Counted from the stretch's first letter, positions 25,715-34,372 are shown. The stretch: 43,653 bases of DNA from Collinsella tanakaei YIT 12063 (GCF_000225705.1 NZ_JH126467.1:139440-183092), one strand, 5' to 3'. Program-made: numbers and translations. The notes: generated by a model from the sequence alone, not told the origin.

Positions 25715-26524
25715 ATGCGATTCGTCAACATCAAGGCAGAGGTTGACCCGGCGGATTAGCTGTGGTTCCGCGCCGTTTTGTGGGTCATCTTTACCGCTGT
25801 GGGCATTGCCTGGACCATGCGCTACGCGTGCCGCGTTAAGCTCGATCCCAAGTCCTCGATAACGTATGAGGACGATAAGCAGAAGCGCATCGAGTTCGCC
25901 GTCGCCGATGCTTCCGCTGAGGAGGACGGAGACCGTATCTTCCTTGGGTCTAATGAGGACGGTATCCGCGGTGATATGCGTTACGTGATCGACCGTTTCG
26001 CCGCCGAATACGTTCGCGGCTTTGATTTGGTGCACAGCGGAAGCTGATGCTTCACCGAGCGAGAGCTGCCTAAGATCAAAGCTGCCGGCGTGCCTATCAG
26101 CTTCGATTTCTCCGATGACTCGACCGATGAGTACTTCGAGCAGATAGCGCCGTTTGTGACCTATGCCTTTATGCCGATGGGCGATGCGTCCCTGGAGGAT
26201 ATCAAGTCGAAACTCGAATGGGTGAAGGCTCTGGGTCCCCAGATAGTATGCGCGTCGCGCGGCAGCAAGGGCTCCGTTGCATACGATGGAGAAAACTTCT
26301 ACGAGCAGGGCATCAAGCCCGTCGCGCCCGAGGACCTCAAGGATGCCATGGCGGCCGGCGACTCGCTGCTAACGGCGTTCTTGGTTACCTACCTCTCAAA
26401 GCAGAAGGCGGGCGAGGGCGGCGCGGACGCGATTCGCGAGAGTCTGGACTTCGCTGCGAGCTTTGCTGCCGAGACCTGCAAGGTCGAGGGCAGTTGGGGC
26501 CATCCGCTGGTATACGAGAACTAG
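25715..26524 (+). pseudogene. Broken FrlD-like (PfkB family) sugar-amine kinase
   Basis: From about 25890 the frame matches the C-terminal two thirds of fructoselysine 6-kinase FrlD: GDRIFLGSNEDGI, FDLVHSGS, ISFDFSDDS, FVTYAFMP, VCASRGSKGSVAYDG and AAGDSLLTAFL with the catalytic Asp. The sugar-binding N-terminus is absent. It is replaced by an unrelated beginning with its own ribosome site and a hydrophobic segment (LWFRAVLWVIFTAVGIA). In-frame stops interrupt it at 25757-25759 (TAG) and 26045-26047 (TGA). A deletion that joined the front of a small membrane protein gene to the rear of frlD would explain this. A kinase would be unnecessary where the PTS phosphorylates the substrate on entry. 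Confidence 0.85.
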
Positions 26525-26536
26525 GTTGCTCGCCGA

Positions 26537-26567
26537 GCCCGACCACGTTGCGTGGTCGGGCATTTTG
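26537..26567 (+). terminator. Terminator after the kinase pseudogene
   Basis: A perfect 11 bp stem GCCCGACCACG/CGTGGTCGGGC with a 3-nt loop, followed by ATTTTG. Its intactness suggests the unit was once, or still is, transcribed. Confidence 0.85.
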
Positions 26568-26654
26568 CTTATGCGCACTCGTTCCGGTCGCGCTACCATT
26601 GGCGGCGTGTTACGGTTTCATTCATGTGCTGATCCTTGTTGCGAGGAGGAGCTT

Positions 26655-27331
26655 ATGGCTATTAAAACGGTACTGTGCTTTGGTGACAGCAACACCTTTG
26701 GATATGACCCTCAGGGTGTAGCGAGCGGTACAAGGTTTCGCTATCCGGTCGATGTGCGCTGGCCCGGAGTTCTACAAGGGCTGCTGGGGCCTGATTGGCG
26801 GATTGTCGAGGAGGGGCTTTGCGGCCGCACCACGGTGCATCGAGATCCCTTTGAAGGCGGCCTGTGCGGTTTGGACGAGTTGCCGGTGGCGCTCGCCAGC
26901 ACCCAGCCTATAGACTGCATTGTTTTGATGCTGGGCACCAATGACATGAAGACCTGCTTCAATCTTGCCGCGAACGACATCGCCCGCGGTGTCGAGTCCC
27001 TTGTGCTTGCCATCAAGCGTTTTCCCTGGGCGGTCGGCTGCCGGGAGCCAATGATCCTCGTTGTGTCTCCGCCGCATATCGGCGAAGGCGTTCGCAACGT
27101 GGTCCTTTCATCTTTTGGCGAGCATTCGGTGCGCGTTTCGCATGAGGTTGCGGAAGCGTATCGCGCGCGGTTGCGGATGAGCAGGGGTGCGCATATCTGG
27201 ATGCGTCCAAGGTGTGCGAGCCCAGTCCTATCGACCATATCCATATGACCCCTCAAGGGCATGGGGAGCTGGCTCGCGAGGTCGCTAAAGCTATCGGGGA
27301 GATGTTCTCGTCCTTATGCGCCGCGCCGTGA
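26655..27331 (+). pseudogene. Frameshifted SGNH/GDSL hydrolase
   Basis: An esterase-type SGNH hydrolase starting behind GAGGAGG. Block I is CFGDSNTFG with the nucleophile S12, and block III is LGTNDMK. The open frame goes astray at 27162-27169, a (CG)4 run, and ends at 27248 with unrelated residues. In the frame two bases over, the sequence continues through ADEQGCAYLDASKV and IDHIHMTPQGHGEL, which holds the catalytic Asp-His pair, to a TGA at 27329-27331. Removing one CG unit would restore a protein of about 225 residues. It is a pseudogene, a phase-variable gene or a sequencing error. It converges directly on tatD. Confidence 0.8.
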
Positions 27332-28102
27332 TTATCCTAGGAGCTCCTGGCTGGTTTGCGCTATGCTGCCGGCTAGGAGCTCTTTTCGCTCTATTCGGAT
27401 ATCGTCCAATACATCGAGCGTCTGCGTTAGCTCACCGGCAAGGGCCTGCGCGTCGCCCTGGTCTCCAAGCTCCTTTGGCGCATCGGTTTCAAGCAGCAGC
27501 TTGTCCAGCGGAATCTGCCGTGCGTATTCGCGCCCGCGCTTGGTGGCGAGCATGCGCGCATTGACGGAAAAGTAGCAGCCCAAAGCGCGGGCTCGGGCAA
27601 GCTCGTCGCTGGTGCCCGAGAACCAGTGGAAGATGCATGTCGAGTTGTGCGGCATGTCAAAGCGCTGCAGGGTGTCGAGCGCCTCGCTTGCCGCGCGTAC
27701 GGCATGGATGGAGATGACTCGTCCCGTCACGGGATGCTCTGCGCAAGATTGGATGATCCAGTCGAATGCTTCTTGCTGCTGCGGTGCGGTCGCCATGCGC
27801 CCGCCGCTGAAGTCGAGACCGATCTCGCCCACAAAACGCGACGCGGCGCACATGAGCGCCGCCCGTGCAACGTCCTCTTCACCGCAGGCTCCGTTAGCGA
27901 TCCACCAGGGATGCAGGCCGCATGCGGTGCGTACGTTGGCGTGATGATTCAGCCGCGCGGACCCGTTGGCATCGGTAGGGGAGACCGTCACGTTGAGCAG
28001 GACAAGACCTAGCTGCTCTGCCCGTTTCGCTACCTGGTCCGCGTTCGGCATGGAACCAAGGTGGCAGTGCATGTCATACAAATGCTCCATGTCGCGGATC
28101 AC
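27332..28102 (-). CDS. TatD-family metal-dependent hydrolase
   Basis: A TIM-barrel deoxyribonuclease/amidohydrolase-like protein of 256 residues. The metal histidines H12 and H14 are in DMHCHLG, then GLHPWW, the metal-bridging glutamate in VGEIGLDFSGG, histidines in ISIHAV and IFHWFSG, and the final aspartate in LLETDAP. It starts at a GTG overlapping the tcdA stop (GTGA); an ATG four codons in is possible. It is shorter in the central part than E. coli TatD. The pairing of tatD with tcdA is maintained by overlap, so the two are coupled. Confidence 0.87.
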   Translation of the reverse strand: MIRDMEHLYDMHCHLGSMPNADQVAKRAEQLGLVLLNVTVSPTDANGSARLNHHANVRTACGLHPWWIANGACGEEDVARAALMCAASRFVGEIGLDFSGGRMATAPQQQEAFDWIIQSCAEHPVTGRVISIHAVRAASEALDTLQRFDMPHNSTCIFHWFSGTSDELARARALGCYFSVNARMLATKRGREYARQIPLDKLLLETDAPKELGDQGDAQALAGELTQTLDVLDDIRIERKELLAGSIAQTSQELLG

Positions 28103-28968
28103 GACTTCTTTTTGGACGATGGCCCCTTGCGCCCCGCAAGCGCCCCGCGCCGCGCGGCATCATGCATGGCGAGTGCTGCGGCGGTATCGGACTGCGTGCC
28201 TACGCCGGATATTTGGCGAATGACCTCGCCCGCGATCATCTGGCCCATGATGGGCGGCATGAAAGACGCCGTGCCCAGGTCGCTGCGCTCGCTGCGTGCC
28301 GCGCCCTCGCGCGCCTTGAGGTGCATGGGCTCTTCGCAAGAGTAGAGCACTTTAAGATGGCGGATTCCGCGCTTTCGGCACTCTTTGCGCATGATGCGCG
28401 AGAGCGAGTCGTTAACCGTTTTATGGACGTCGGCGATGCGCAGACATTCTGGGTGCAACTTGTTGGCGCCCCCCATGGAGCTTATGAGCGGCAGGCTTCG
28501 CTCTTGGGCGAGCTTGGCGATGGCGAGCTTGGTCGAGACGGTATCGATGGCGTCCACAATGTAGTCAAAAGGTCCGCCGCATTCGCGTTCCAGCTGAGCC
28601 AGGAGTTCCTCAATGTTATCCGCGAGCACAAATGAATGGCGGGCTATCACGCGGCAGCGCGGGTTGATGTCGCGGATCATCTCTTCCGTCACGTCGATTT
28701 TGCGACGGCCGATGGTGCTGTGGTATGCGATTGCCTGGCGGTTGATGTTGCTGGGGGCCACCACGTCTTTGTCGACGATGGCGAGAGTGCCCACGCCGCC
28801 GCGCGCCAGGGCTTCAATGCAGTTGGAGCCCACGCCGCCGCAGCCAAAGACCGCTACGCGGGCTTGGTTTAAACGCTTGACGCCGTCTTCGCCCAATATG
28901 ACCTCGAGCTTGGTGGTCATGGTCTCTGCGGGCTGGTTGTCGGCTTGCGTTGTTTGCTGCTGCGCCAT
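28099..28968 (-). CDS. tcdA: tRNA threonylcarbamoyladenosine dehydratase (TcdA/CsdL)
   Basis: E1-like enzyme that uses ATP to cyclise t6A to ct6A at position 37 of tRNAs. It has 289 residues. The nucleotide-binding motif is FGCGGVGSN (42-50), followed by DKDVVAPSNINRQ, DAIDTVSTKLA and the C-terminal VLYSCEEP and MPPIMGQMIAGEVIRQISG blocks of the family. The first 16 residues, Gln-rich, precede a second ATG (MTTKLEVILG), which may be the true start. Upstream 195 bp hold the divergent promoters with ettA. Confidence 0.9.
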   Translation of the reverse strand: MAQQQTTQADNQPAETMTTKLEVILGEDGVKRLNQARVAVFGCGGVGSNCIEALARGGVGTLAIVDKDVVAPSNINRQAIAYHSTIGRRKIDVTEEMIRDINPRCRVIARHSFVLADNIEELLAQLERECGGPFDYIVDAIDTVSTKLAIAKLAQERSLPLISSMGGANKLHPECLRIADVHKTVNDSLSRIMRKECRKRGIRHLKVLYSCEEPMHLKAREGAARSERSDLGTASFMPPIMGQMIAGEVIRQISGVGTQSDTAAALAMHDAARRGALAGRKGPSSKKKS

Positions 28969-29163
28969 CGGCTTCCCTTCGTAGCGAATGCTTATTGGAA
29001 AACAATATAGGTAAGAGTCGTTCCACCATTATGCGTCAATCCGGGTTTTGCTGACTGTTCCGTGGGTGGTGCCAGCAGAATTCATCAAGATTTTCCGCAG
29101 GGTTTTGTTTCATGCGACAATAAACCCGTATGACTGAGGAGCCCCTTATGAAACGGAGCTTAT

Positions 29164-30843
29164 ATGGCCGAGTTTATCTACCAGATGTATCAGGCGCGCA
29201 AGGCGCATGGCGACAAGGTGATTTTGGACGATGTCACGCTGTCGTTCTACCCCGGCGCTAAGATCGGTGTGGTTGGCCCCAATGGCATGGGCAAGTCAAC
29301 CCTGCTCAAGATCATGGCAGGCATCGAGGAAGTCTCCAATGGCGATGCCCGTCTTACCCCCGGTTACACCGTGGGCATCCTTCAGCAGGAACCCCCGCTG
29401 GACGATGACAAGACCGTGATCGAAAACGTCCGCATGGCGTTTGGCGACATCCTTGCCAAGGTCGACCGCTTCAACAAGATCGGCGAGGAGATGTGCGACC
29501 CCGATGCCGATATGGACGCCCTGATGGCCGAGATGGGCCGCCTGCAGGACGAGATCGATACCGCCGACGGCTGGGATATCGACTCCAAGCTGGGCGTCGC
29601 CATGGACGCGCTGCAGCTGCCCGATTCGGATATGCCCGTCAACGTCCTTTCCGGCGGCGAGCGCCGTCGCGTCGCGCTGTGCAAGCTGCTTCTCGAGGCT
29701 CCCGACCTGTTGCTTTTGGACGAGCCCACCAACCACCTGGACGCCGAGTCCGTACTGTGGCTGGAGCACTTCTTGAAGAACTACCCCGGCGCCGTGCTCG
29801 CCGTCACCCATGACCGCTACTTCCTGGATAACGTCGCCGAGTGGATCTGCGAGGTGGACCGCGGCCATCTGTATCCCTACAAGGGCAACTACTCCACCTA
29901 CCTGGAGACCAAGGCAGCCCGCATCGCCGCCCAGGGCCAGCGCGACGAGCGCCTGGCAAAGCGCATGGCTGCCGAAATCGAATGGGTGCGCTCCAGCCCC
30001 AAGGCTCGCCAGGCCAAGAACAAGGCCCGTCTTGCCCGCTACGAGGAGATGGAGGCGGAGGCCCGCGCCAGCCAGAAACTCGATTACACCGATATCCGTA
30101 TTCCCGTGGGTCCGCGCCTGGGCGCCAAGGTCCTGGTTGCCGAGCATCTGCACAAGGAGTTCGACGGCCGCGTGCTGATCGACGACCTCTCCTTCACCCT
30201 GCCGCGCAACGGCATCGTGGGCGTCATCGGCCCCAACGGCGTCGGCAAGTCCACGCTGTTCAAGTGCATCGTCGGGCTCGAGGAGCTATCCGGCGGCAAT
30301 CTGGAGATCGGTGAGACCGTAAAGATTTCCTACGTCGACCAGAACCGCTCCGGAATCGATCCCGATAAGAACCTGTGGGAGGTTGTCTCCGACGGTCTGG
30401 ACATCATGCAGGTGGGCGAGAGCGAGGTTCCCAGCCGCGCCTACGTTGCCAGCTTCGGCTTCAAGGGTTCCGACCAGCAGAAGCGCGCCGGTGTTCTCTC
30501 TGGTGGCGAGCGCAACCGCCTGAACCTCGCCCTCACCCTCAAGCAGGGCGGCAACCTGCTGCTTTTGGACGAGCCTACCAACGACTTGGACGTCGAGACC
30601 CTGTCCTCCCTGGAGTCCGCGCTGCTTGAGTTCCCCGGTTGCTCCGTGGTCATCAGCCACGACCGCATGTTCCTCGACCGCGTCGCCACGCATATCCTGG
30701 CGTGGGAGGGCACGGATGAAAATCCGGGTAACTGGTATTGGTTCGAGGGTAACTTCGAGGCGTACCAGGAGAACCGCGTCGCGCGCTTGGGCGAGGACGC
30801 CGCTCAGCCCCATCGCATTCGTCGCAAGCTCACCCGCGACTAG
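29164..30843 (+). CDS. ettA: Energy-dependent translational throttle protein EttA (ABC-F)
   Basis: Ribosome-binding ABC-F ATPase that gates early elongation in response to the ATP/ADP ratio. It has 559 residues and two ATPase domains: Walker A GPNGMGKST, signature LSGGERRRVAL and Walker B LLLLDEPTNHLD in the first; GPNGVGKST, LSGGERNRLNL and LLLLDEPTNDLD in the second. The arm and linker region (NYSTYLETKAARIAAQ and the KARQAKNKARLARYEEM helix) identify EttA among ABC-F proteins. Codon use is strongly biased, as in pgi. CGGAGC precedes the ATG. A strong terminator follows. Confidence 0.95.
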   Translation: MAEFIYQMYQARKAHGDKVILDDVTLSFYPGAKIGVVGPNGMGKSTLLKIMAGIEEVSNGDARLTPGYTVGILQQEPPLDDDKTVIENVRMAFGDILAKVDRFNKIGEEMCDPDADMDALMAEMGRLQDEIDTADGWDIDSKLGVAMDALQLPDSDMPVNVLSGGERRRVALCKLLLEAPDLLLLDEPTNHLDAESVLWLEHFLKNYPGAVLAVTHDRYFLDNVAEWICEVDRGHLYPYKGNYSTYLETKAARIAAQGQRDERLAKRMAAEIEWVRSSPKARQAKNKARLARYEEMEAEARASQKLDYTDIRIPVGPRLGAKVLVAEHLHKEFDGRVLIDDLSFTLPRNGIVGVIGPNGVGKSTLFKCIVGLEELSGGNLEIGETVKISYVDQNRSGIDPDKNLWEVVSDGLDIMQVGESEVPSRAYVASFGFKGSDQQKRAGVLSGGERNRLNLALTLKQGGNLLLLDEPTNDLDVETLSSLESALLEFPGCSVVISHDRMFLDRVATHILAWEGTDENPGNWYWFEGNFEAYQENRVARLGEDAAQPHRIRRKLTRD

Positions 30844-30875
30844 CGCTTTATTCGCGAGAGATTCGCTAAGACAAA

Positions 30876-30910
30876 CGGCTCCCACGCAGGTTAGGCGTGG
30901 GAGCCGTTTT
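30876..30910 (+). terminator. Terminator of ettA
   Basis: Perfect 12 bp stem CGGCTCCCACGC/GCGTGGGAGCCG followed by TTTT. Confidence 0.9.
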
Positions 30911-30919
30911 GTATTGGGT

Positions 30920-30962
30920 GTTACCCTACAAATGATGCTATATCATCCAAATGTAGGGTAAC
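30920..30962. promoter_or_regulatory. Perfect 11 bp inverted repeat before the DUF2200 gene
   Basis: GTTACCCTACA (30920-30930) and TGTAGGGTAAC (30952-30962) are exact complements with a 21 bp spacer, in which GATG and CATC are again symmetrical. There is no T-run after it. It could be an operator for the next gene or an RNA hairpin. Confidence 0.45.
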
Positions 30963-31018
30963 GGGCGTTGTGGTGGCTACGCGCGCCGTCCCAAACTTTG
31001 AAAGGGGGCACGCCAAGA

Positions 31019-31360
31019 ATGAACGTGTTTGAGATGCCAACAAGTAAGGTTTTGCCGCTGCTTAAGGCCAAAGCGCTCAAAAAGGGGAGGACGCAAGACG
31101 AGTTTCATGCGGTCGTTTCCTGGCTGACCGGCTACGGCGCTGAAGATATCGAGGCTATGATGGATGAGGATGTGCCCTACGGAGATTTCTTTCGCAACGC
31201 GCCCTGCCTTAATCCCAACCGCGCTCTCATTACCGGCAAGGTCTGTGGGGTCGCGGTGGAATCGATTGAGGACCCCCTTATGCGGGAGCTACGCTATCTC
31301 GACAAGCTTGTGGACGAGTTGGCAAAAGGGCGCCCCCTGGAGAAGATCTGCCGTGCATAA
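31019..31360 (+). CDS. DUF2200 family protein
   Basis: A 113-residue cytoplasmic protein. Family features are the beginning VLPLLKAKALKKGRTQDEF, VVSWLTGY, and the strongly conserved NPNRALITGKVCGVAVE, IEDPLMRELRYLDKLVDELAKG. The function is unknown to me. The ATG at 31019 is behind AAGGGGG, somewhat distant; an upstream in-frame ATG lies within the palindrome region and is less likely. It stands alone between two terminators. Confidence 0.85.
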   Translation: MNVFEMPTSKVLPLLKAKALKKGRTQDEFHAVVSWLTGYGAEDIEAMMDEDVPYGDFFRNAPCLNPNRALITGKVCGVAVESIEDPLMRELRYLDKLVDELAKGRPLEKICRA

Positions 31361-31369
31361 AGATTGCTG

Positions 31370-31408
31370 CAACAAACAAGAGCGCCCTGCTGTAATGGCG
31401 GGGCGCTC
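31370..31408 (-). terminator. Terminator of the minus-strand LOTUS-like gene
   Basis: GAGCGCCC (31380-31387) pairs with GGGCGCTC (31401-31408), with further pairing inside. On the minus strand it is followed by TTGTTTGTTG. It may also serve the DUF2200 gene from the other side. Confidence 0.6.
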
Positions 31409-31492
31409 CCGGTCTATTGGTGCGAACTGTTCGCGACTGGTTTACAGCCACGCGGCATCGTCCATATAAATGGGCTCAAAACGATGAGCGGG

Positions 31493-33106
31493 CTACTCTG
31501 CGTCATCGCTATCTGCGACGGTGACTGAGTCGATGGCCCACGCGGCCCCCATGCCGTCGTCGCGACGCCTGCGAATGACTACATCCGCGGTCGCGCGTTG
31601 GCCGTTTTGCAAGTAGCAGATCGAAAACGTCGCCTTGCTCCTGCTCGCCTCGATGCTTCCGCGTTCGCGCGCGATAAGGCAGTATTCCGAAACAATGCCC
31701 ATGACGTCGGCGCCATAAGGGTAGAGCATGGTAAGGGAGTGCAGCAGGGGACCGGGGCAGAAGACCTCGCTGCTAAAGTCCAGCGGAAAATCGCTTGGTA
31801 GCGCGGGTGCTACCGGTGCGGGTTCAGGTGCGGGCGTGGACGAGGAGTCGGCGGCGGGTGCGAGGGGCTTTGCCGCTGTCGCGGAGGGATCTGCTCCCTC
31901 TTGCGGCGTGGGCAGGGAGGCGTCTCCCTTTGGCGTCTTGTCGGCGGCCTCCTGGTGAGAGATCTCGGCGTTGGGGGCATCGTCGGCCTCCTGCTCCAGA
32001 ACGGGCTTTTCGCTTGGGGCCGTCTCGTTTTGCGCGGCATCGTCTTGGTGCTCGGCGTCCTCCATGGCGGCCATGTCCGCTTCCGCCTCTGCGCGGGCGC
32101 GGGCTTCCGCTTCGGCGAGTTCCCGTGCCGCCTCGGCTTCCTTTTGCGCGGCGCGCTCCGCGATGGCGGCGGCGATAACGGCGGCGCGGCGCTCGCGCGC
32201 GATCTGCGCGGCGCGTGCTGCGGCGGCGGTAGCTTCTTGCGCGGCGCGGCGGGCGGCCTGCGCGGCGGCTTTTTCGGCGGCGCGCTTGGCTAGCTCTTCG
32301 GGCGTGGCTACCAGGGACGATTCGCCCTGCTGGCCCGTATAGGGGTCATAGGTGACGGTGAGGGCGATACGGGGGGAGTCCGCAGCGCGCTCTTCGGCGT
32401 CTTGCGCTGCGTTGTCGCCGCCGGGTGCGGCTTCAGACTCGGAAGCGTTTGCCTCTGCTGCGGTATCGTCCGCTTCGCCTTCGCCCTCGTCCTTTGCGGT
32501 ATCTGCCTGGTCGGCTTCGATGCCTTCAAGCGAGAAGTTGGCATTGCGCAGGCGCGGGTCGCGGGCGGCGGCTTTCTGTGGTGCTGTGGGCATTGAGTCG
32601 GCCGTCGCTGCATTGGACAGGGCGGCGTCTGACGCAGAGGCGCTGCCTTCGGCGGCGTTGCGATCGGGGAGGGCTGGCGCATCGTCCTCGTCCGTCATTG
32701 CGGCGGGGGAGTCGGATGGGGCCTCGTCGCGCTTCACGCGCTTGGGACAGCTTGGCTTGATCGATTTGTCGCCCTTCTTTTTCTTCCAGGGCTTGTTTCC
32801 CTTTGCGGGAGTCTTGATCTCGGGGGCGGCAAGTGCCTTGTCCCAATCCTCGCGGGGTAAAACGGTGGCGTAGGCGCGGCCGCCTTTAAACAAGGTGATC
32901 TTCACCACGTCGGCGCCAAGCGCCTCTAGAAGTTGCAAGGTGGAGTCAAACCCCAGGTCTTCGGCGGTCAGGCGGTCTTGCGCTAAAACCTCGTCCACAC
33001 GGGTGATAAAGGTCTGCTTGCCGCAACCAAGCTGGTCGCGAAGCAGGCGGTACATAAAGAGCTTGTTGGCCTCGGTGAAGCGAGGCGATGTGGATGTGCG
33101 CGGCAT
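31493..33106 (-). CDS. LOTUS/OST-HTH-like protein with long alanine-rich coiled middle
   Basis: 537 residues with no recognised enzyme. Residues about 10-90 resemble a LOTUS/OST-HTH RNA-binding winged helix (YRLLRDQLGCG ... LGFDSTLQLLEALGADVV ... GGRAYATV). A Lys-rich patch (PWKKKKGDKSIKP, about 105-117) follows, then a long acidic, Ala-rich, low-complexity stretch. Around residues 270-350 there is a charged Ala/Glu/Arg helix likely to be a coiled coil. The last 100 residues form a second apparently folded domain beginning FPLDFSSEVFCPGPLL. The ATG at 33106 is chosen because AAAGAAG precedes it. It may bind RNA or DNA; this is inference from the head and the basic patch. Confidence 0.6.
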   Translation of the reverse strand: MPRTSTSPRFTEANKLFMYRLLRDQLGCGKQTFITRVDEVLAQDRLTAEDLGFDSTLQLLEALGADVVKITLFKGGRAYATVLPREDWDKALAAPEIKTPAKGNKPWKKKKGDKSIKPSCPKRVKRDEAPSDSPAAMTDEDDAPALPDRNAAEGSASASDAALSNAATADSMPTAPQKAAARDPRLRNANFSLEGIEADQADTAKDEGEGEADDTAAEANASESEAAPGGDNAAQDAEERAADSPRIALTVTYDPYTGQQGESSLVATPEELAKRAAEKAAAQAARRAAQEATAAAARAAQIARERRAAVIAAAIAERAAQKEAEAARELAEAEARARAEAEADMAAMEDAEHQDDAAQNETAPSEKPVLEQEADDAPNAEISHQEAADKTPKGDASLPTPQEGADPSATAAKPLAPAADSSSTPAPEPAPVAPALPSDFPLDFSSEVFCPGPLLHSLTMLYPYGADVMGIVSEYCLIARERGSIEASRSKATFSICYLQNGQRATADVVIRRRRDDGMGAAWAIDSVTVADSDDAE

Positions 33107-33231
33107 ATGTGCTTCTTTCCAAACGGTACGATTGGAAAGAATCTTAACATCCACGGGCCATAGCAGGGCGCATCGCGGGCGATAAAAGCGACGCGAGCGC
33201 CTGTGGCGTTACATATTGTTGCTTGCGGCGC

Positions 33232-34194
33232 TTATTCGGCGGTGGTTCCGCTTGAGGTGCTCGCGCCGTCGGTGGTGCCGCTGCCGTTGGTGGTGGACGA
33301 GTCCTGCTTTTGAGAGTCAGACGAGGTTCCGCCTGCGGTGGAGTCCTGCTGGCTGGAGCTTCCGGTGTTCGTTGTGCCGTTGGTTGAGTCGCTGGACGAG
33401 GAATCGCTGCCGGTTTGCGCGGAGTTGTCGATCGATTCCTGGCCCTGCGAGCTATCGGCGGAGTCATCGGCCGCCCCGTTGGCGGTAGAGCTGGAATTGC
33501 TCGAAATGTCCGTCGTGGTGCCCGTTGCGGTCGAGGAGCTTGCCTCGGAATCGCTTTGCGTGCTCGCATCGGTTGAGGTGGTGCTCTGCGTAAAGATGGG
33601 GTTGGGGCGAGTGCCTAGACCCTCGCCCGCCGTGGCGAGCATGATGGCGCCGCTCACCAAGGCAAGGCTTAGGGCGGCGATGATTATGGAGGCTACGATC
33701 ACCTTGCGCTGGGTGCCGGCTCGTTGCGCGGCGGCGCGTGCTTGCAGTTTTGTGGGGGCGACGCGGGCGCTGCGCGCGCTCGTGTATGCCTGTGCATAGG
33801 GGGTGTGCGCTTTCATCTGCGTGGGCTCGGGCGCGCCGTAGGCGCCCGCCGGTTTATGAACGGCGTCGAACGTCGCGTTTTGGAGCTTGCGAGCCCCCGC
33901 TGATAGCGCGCGTCGATACAGCTGCGTGGCCACAATGGTGACCGCAGAGCTCACGGCGGCGCCAATGACCGAGCCTGCGATGCCTATCTTTGATGCTAGC
34001 AGCATGGAGGTTGCCGCAGCGGCCGCGCTCGCGGCTATCTGGCCTATAGAGATGCCGTCGAACAGCCCCTTTTTTTTCGCGATGGGTTGCGTGCTGCCAA
34101 TAGAGGCGTTCTCGCGCGGCCTGGTGTAGACGCTGTCGCGCTCGATCACGCGGGTTCTTTTCATATCGGTATATGTAGGAAAGTCGTTTGCCAT
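33232..34194 (-). CDS. Membrane protein with long Ser/Thr-rich tail, function unknown
   Basis: 320 residues. A hydrophobic, Ala/Gly/Ser-rich pair of segments spans about residues 49-90, and a clear single membrane helix (KVIVASIIIAALSLALVSGA) lies near 163-185. The last 120 residues are almost wholly Ser, Thr, Asp, Gly, Asn and Gln and would be outside the cell, like a flexible stalk. The N-terminus and the loop 90-160 are basic and probably cytoplasmic. AAGGGGGATTA precedes the ATG. I do not recognise a family. The 33107-33231 gap holds the start region of the LOTUS-like gene and nothing else seen. Confidence 0.75.
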   Translation of the reverse strand: MANDFPTYTDMKRTRVIERDSVYTRPRENASIGSTQPIAKKKGLFDGISIGQIAASAAAAATSMLLASKIGIAGSVIGAAVSSAVTIVATQLYRRALSAGARKLQNATFDAVHKPAGAYGAPEPTQMKAHTPYAQAYTSARSARVAPTKLQARAAAQRAGTQRKVIVASIIIAALSLALVSGAIMLATAGEGLGTRPNPIFTQSTTSTDASTQSDSEASSSTATGTTTDISSNSSSTANGAADDSADSSQGQESIDNSAQTGSDSSSSDSTNGTTNTGSSSQQDSTAGGTSSDSQKQDSSTTNGSGTTDGASTSSGTTAE

Positions 34195-34372
34195 TAATCC
34201 CCCTTATGAGTCGGGCGCCGTGTGCGGGCAATGAGGCAGCCCGGAAAAATCGTCCATATATTTTGTTACCGCTTGCACGAAATCTGAACGCCCCGCGCCC
34301 AGACAACAAAAAGAAGCGACACACAAGGAGAGCCTGTGGAGAATGCATTTCATTCCGCCTGCGCCTCGTGCG

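Noticed and set aside
26045-26047. In-frame TGA in the kinase gene as a selenocysteine codon
   Set aside because: A second in-frame stop (TAG) and a missing N-terminus show decay; PfkB kinases have no selenocysteine at this place and no insertion hairpin was evident.
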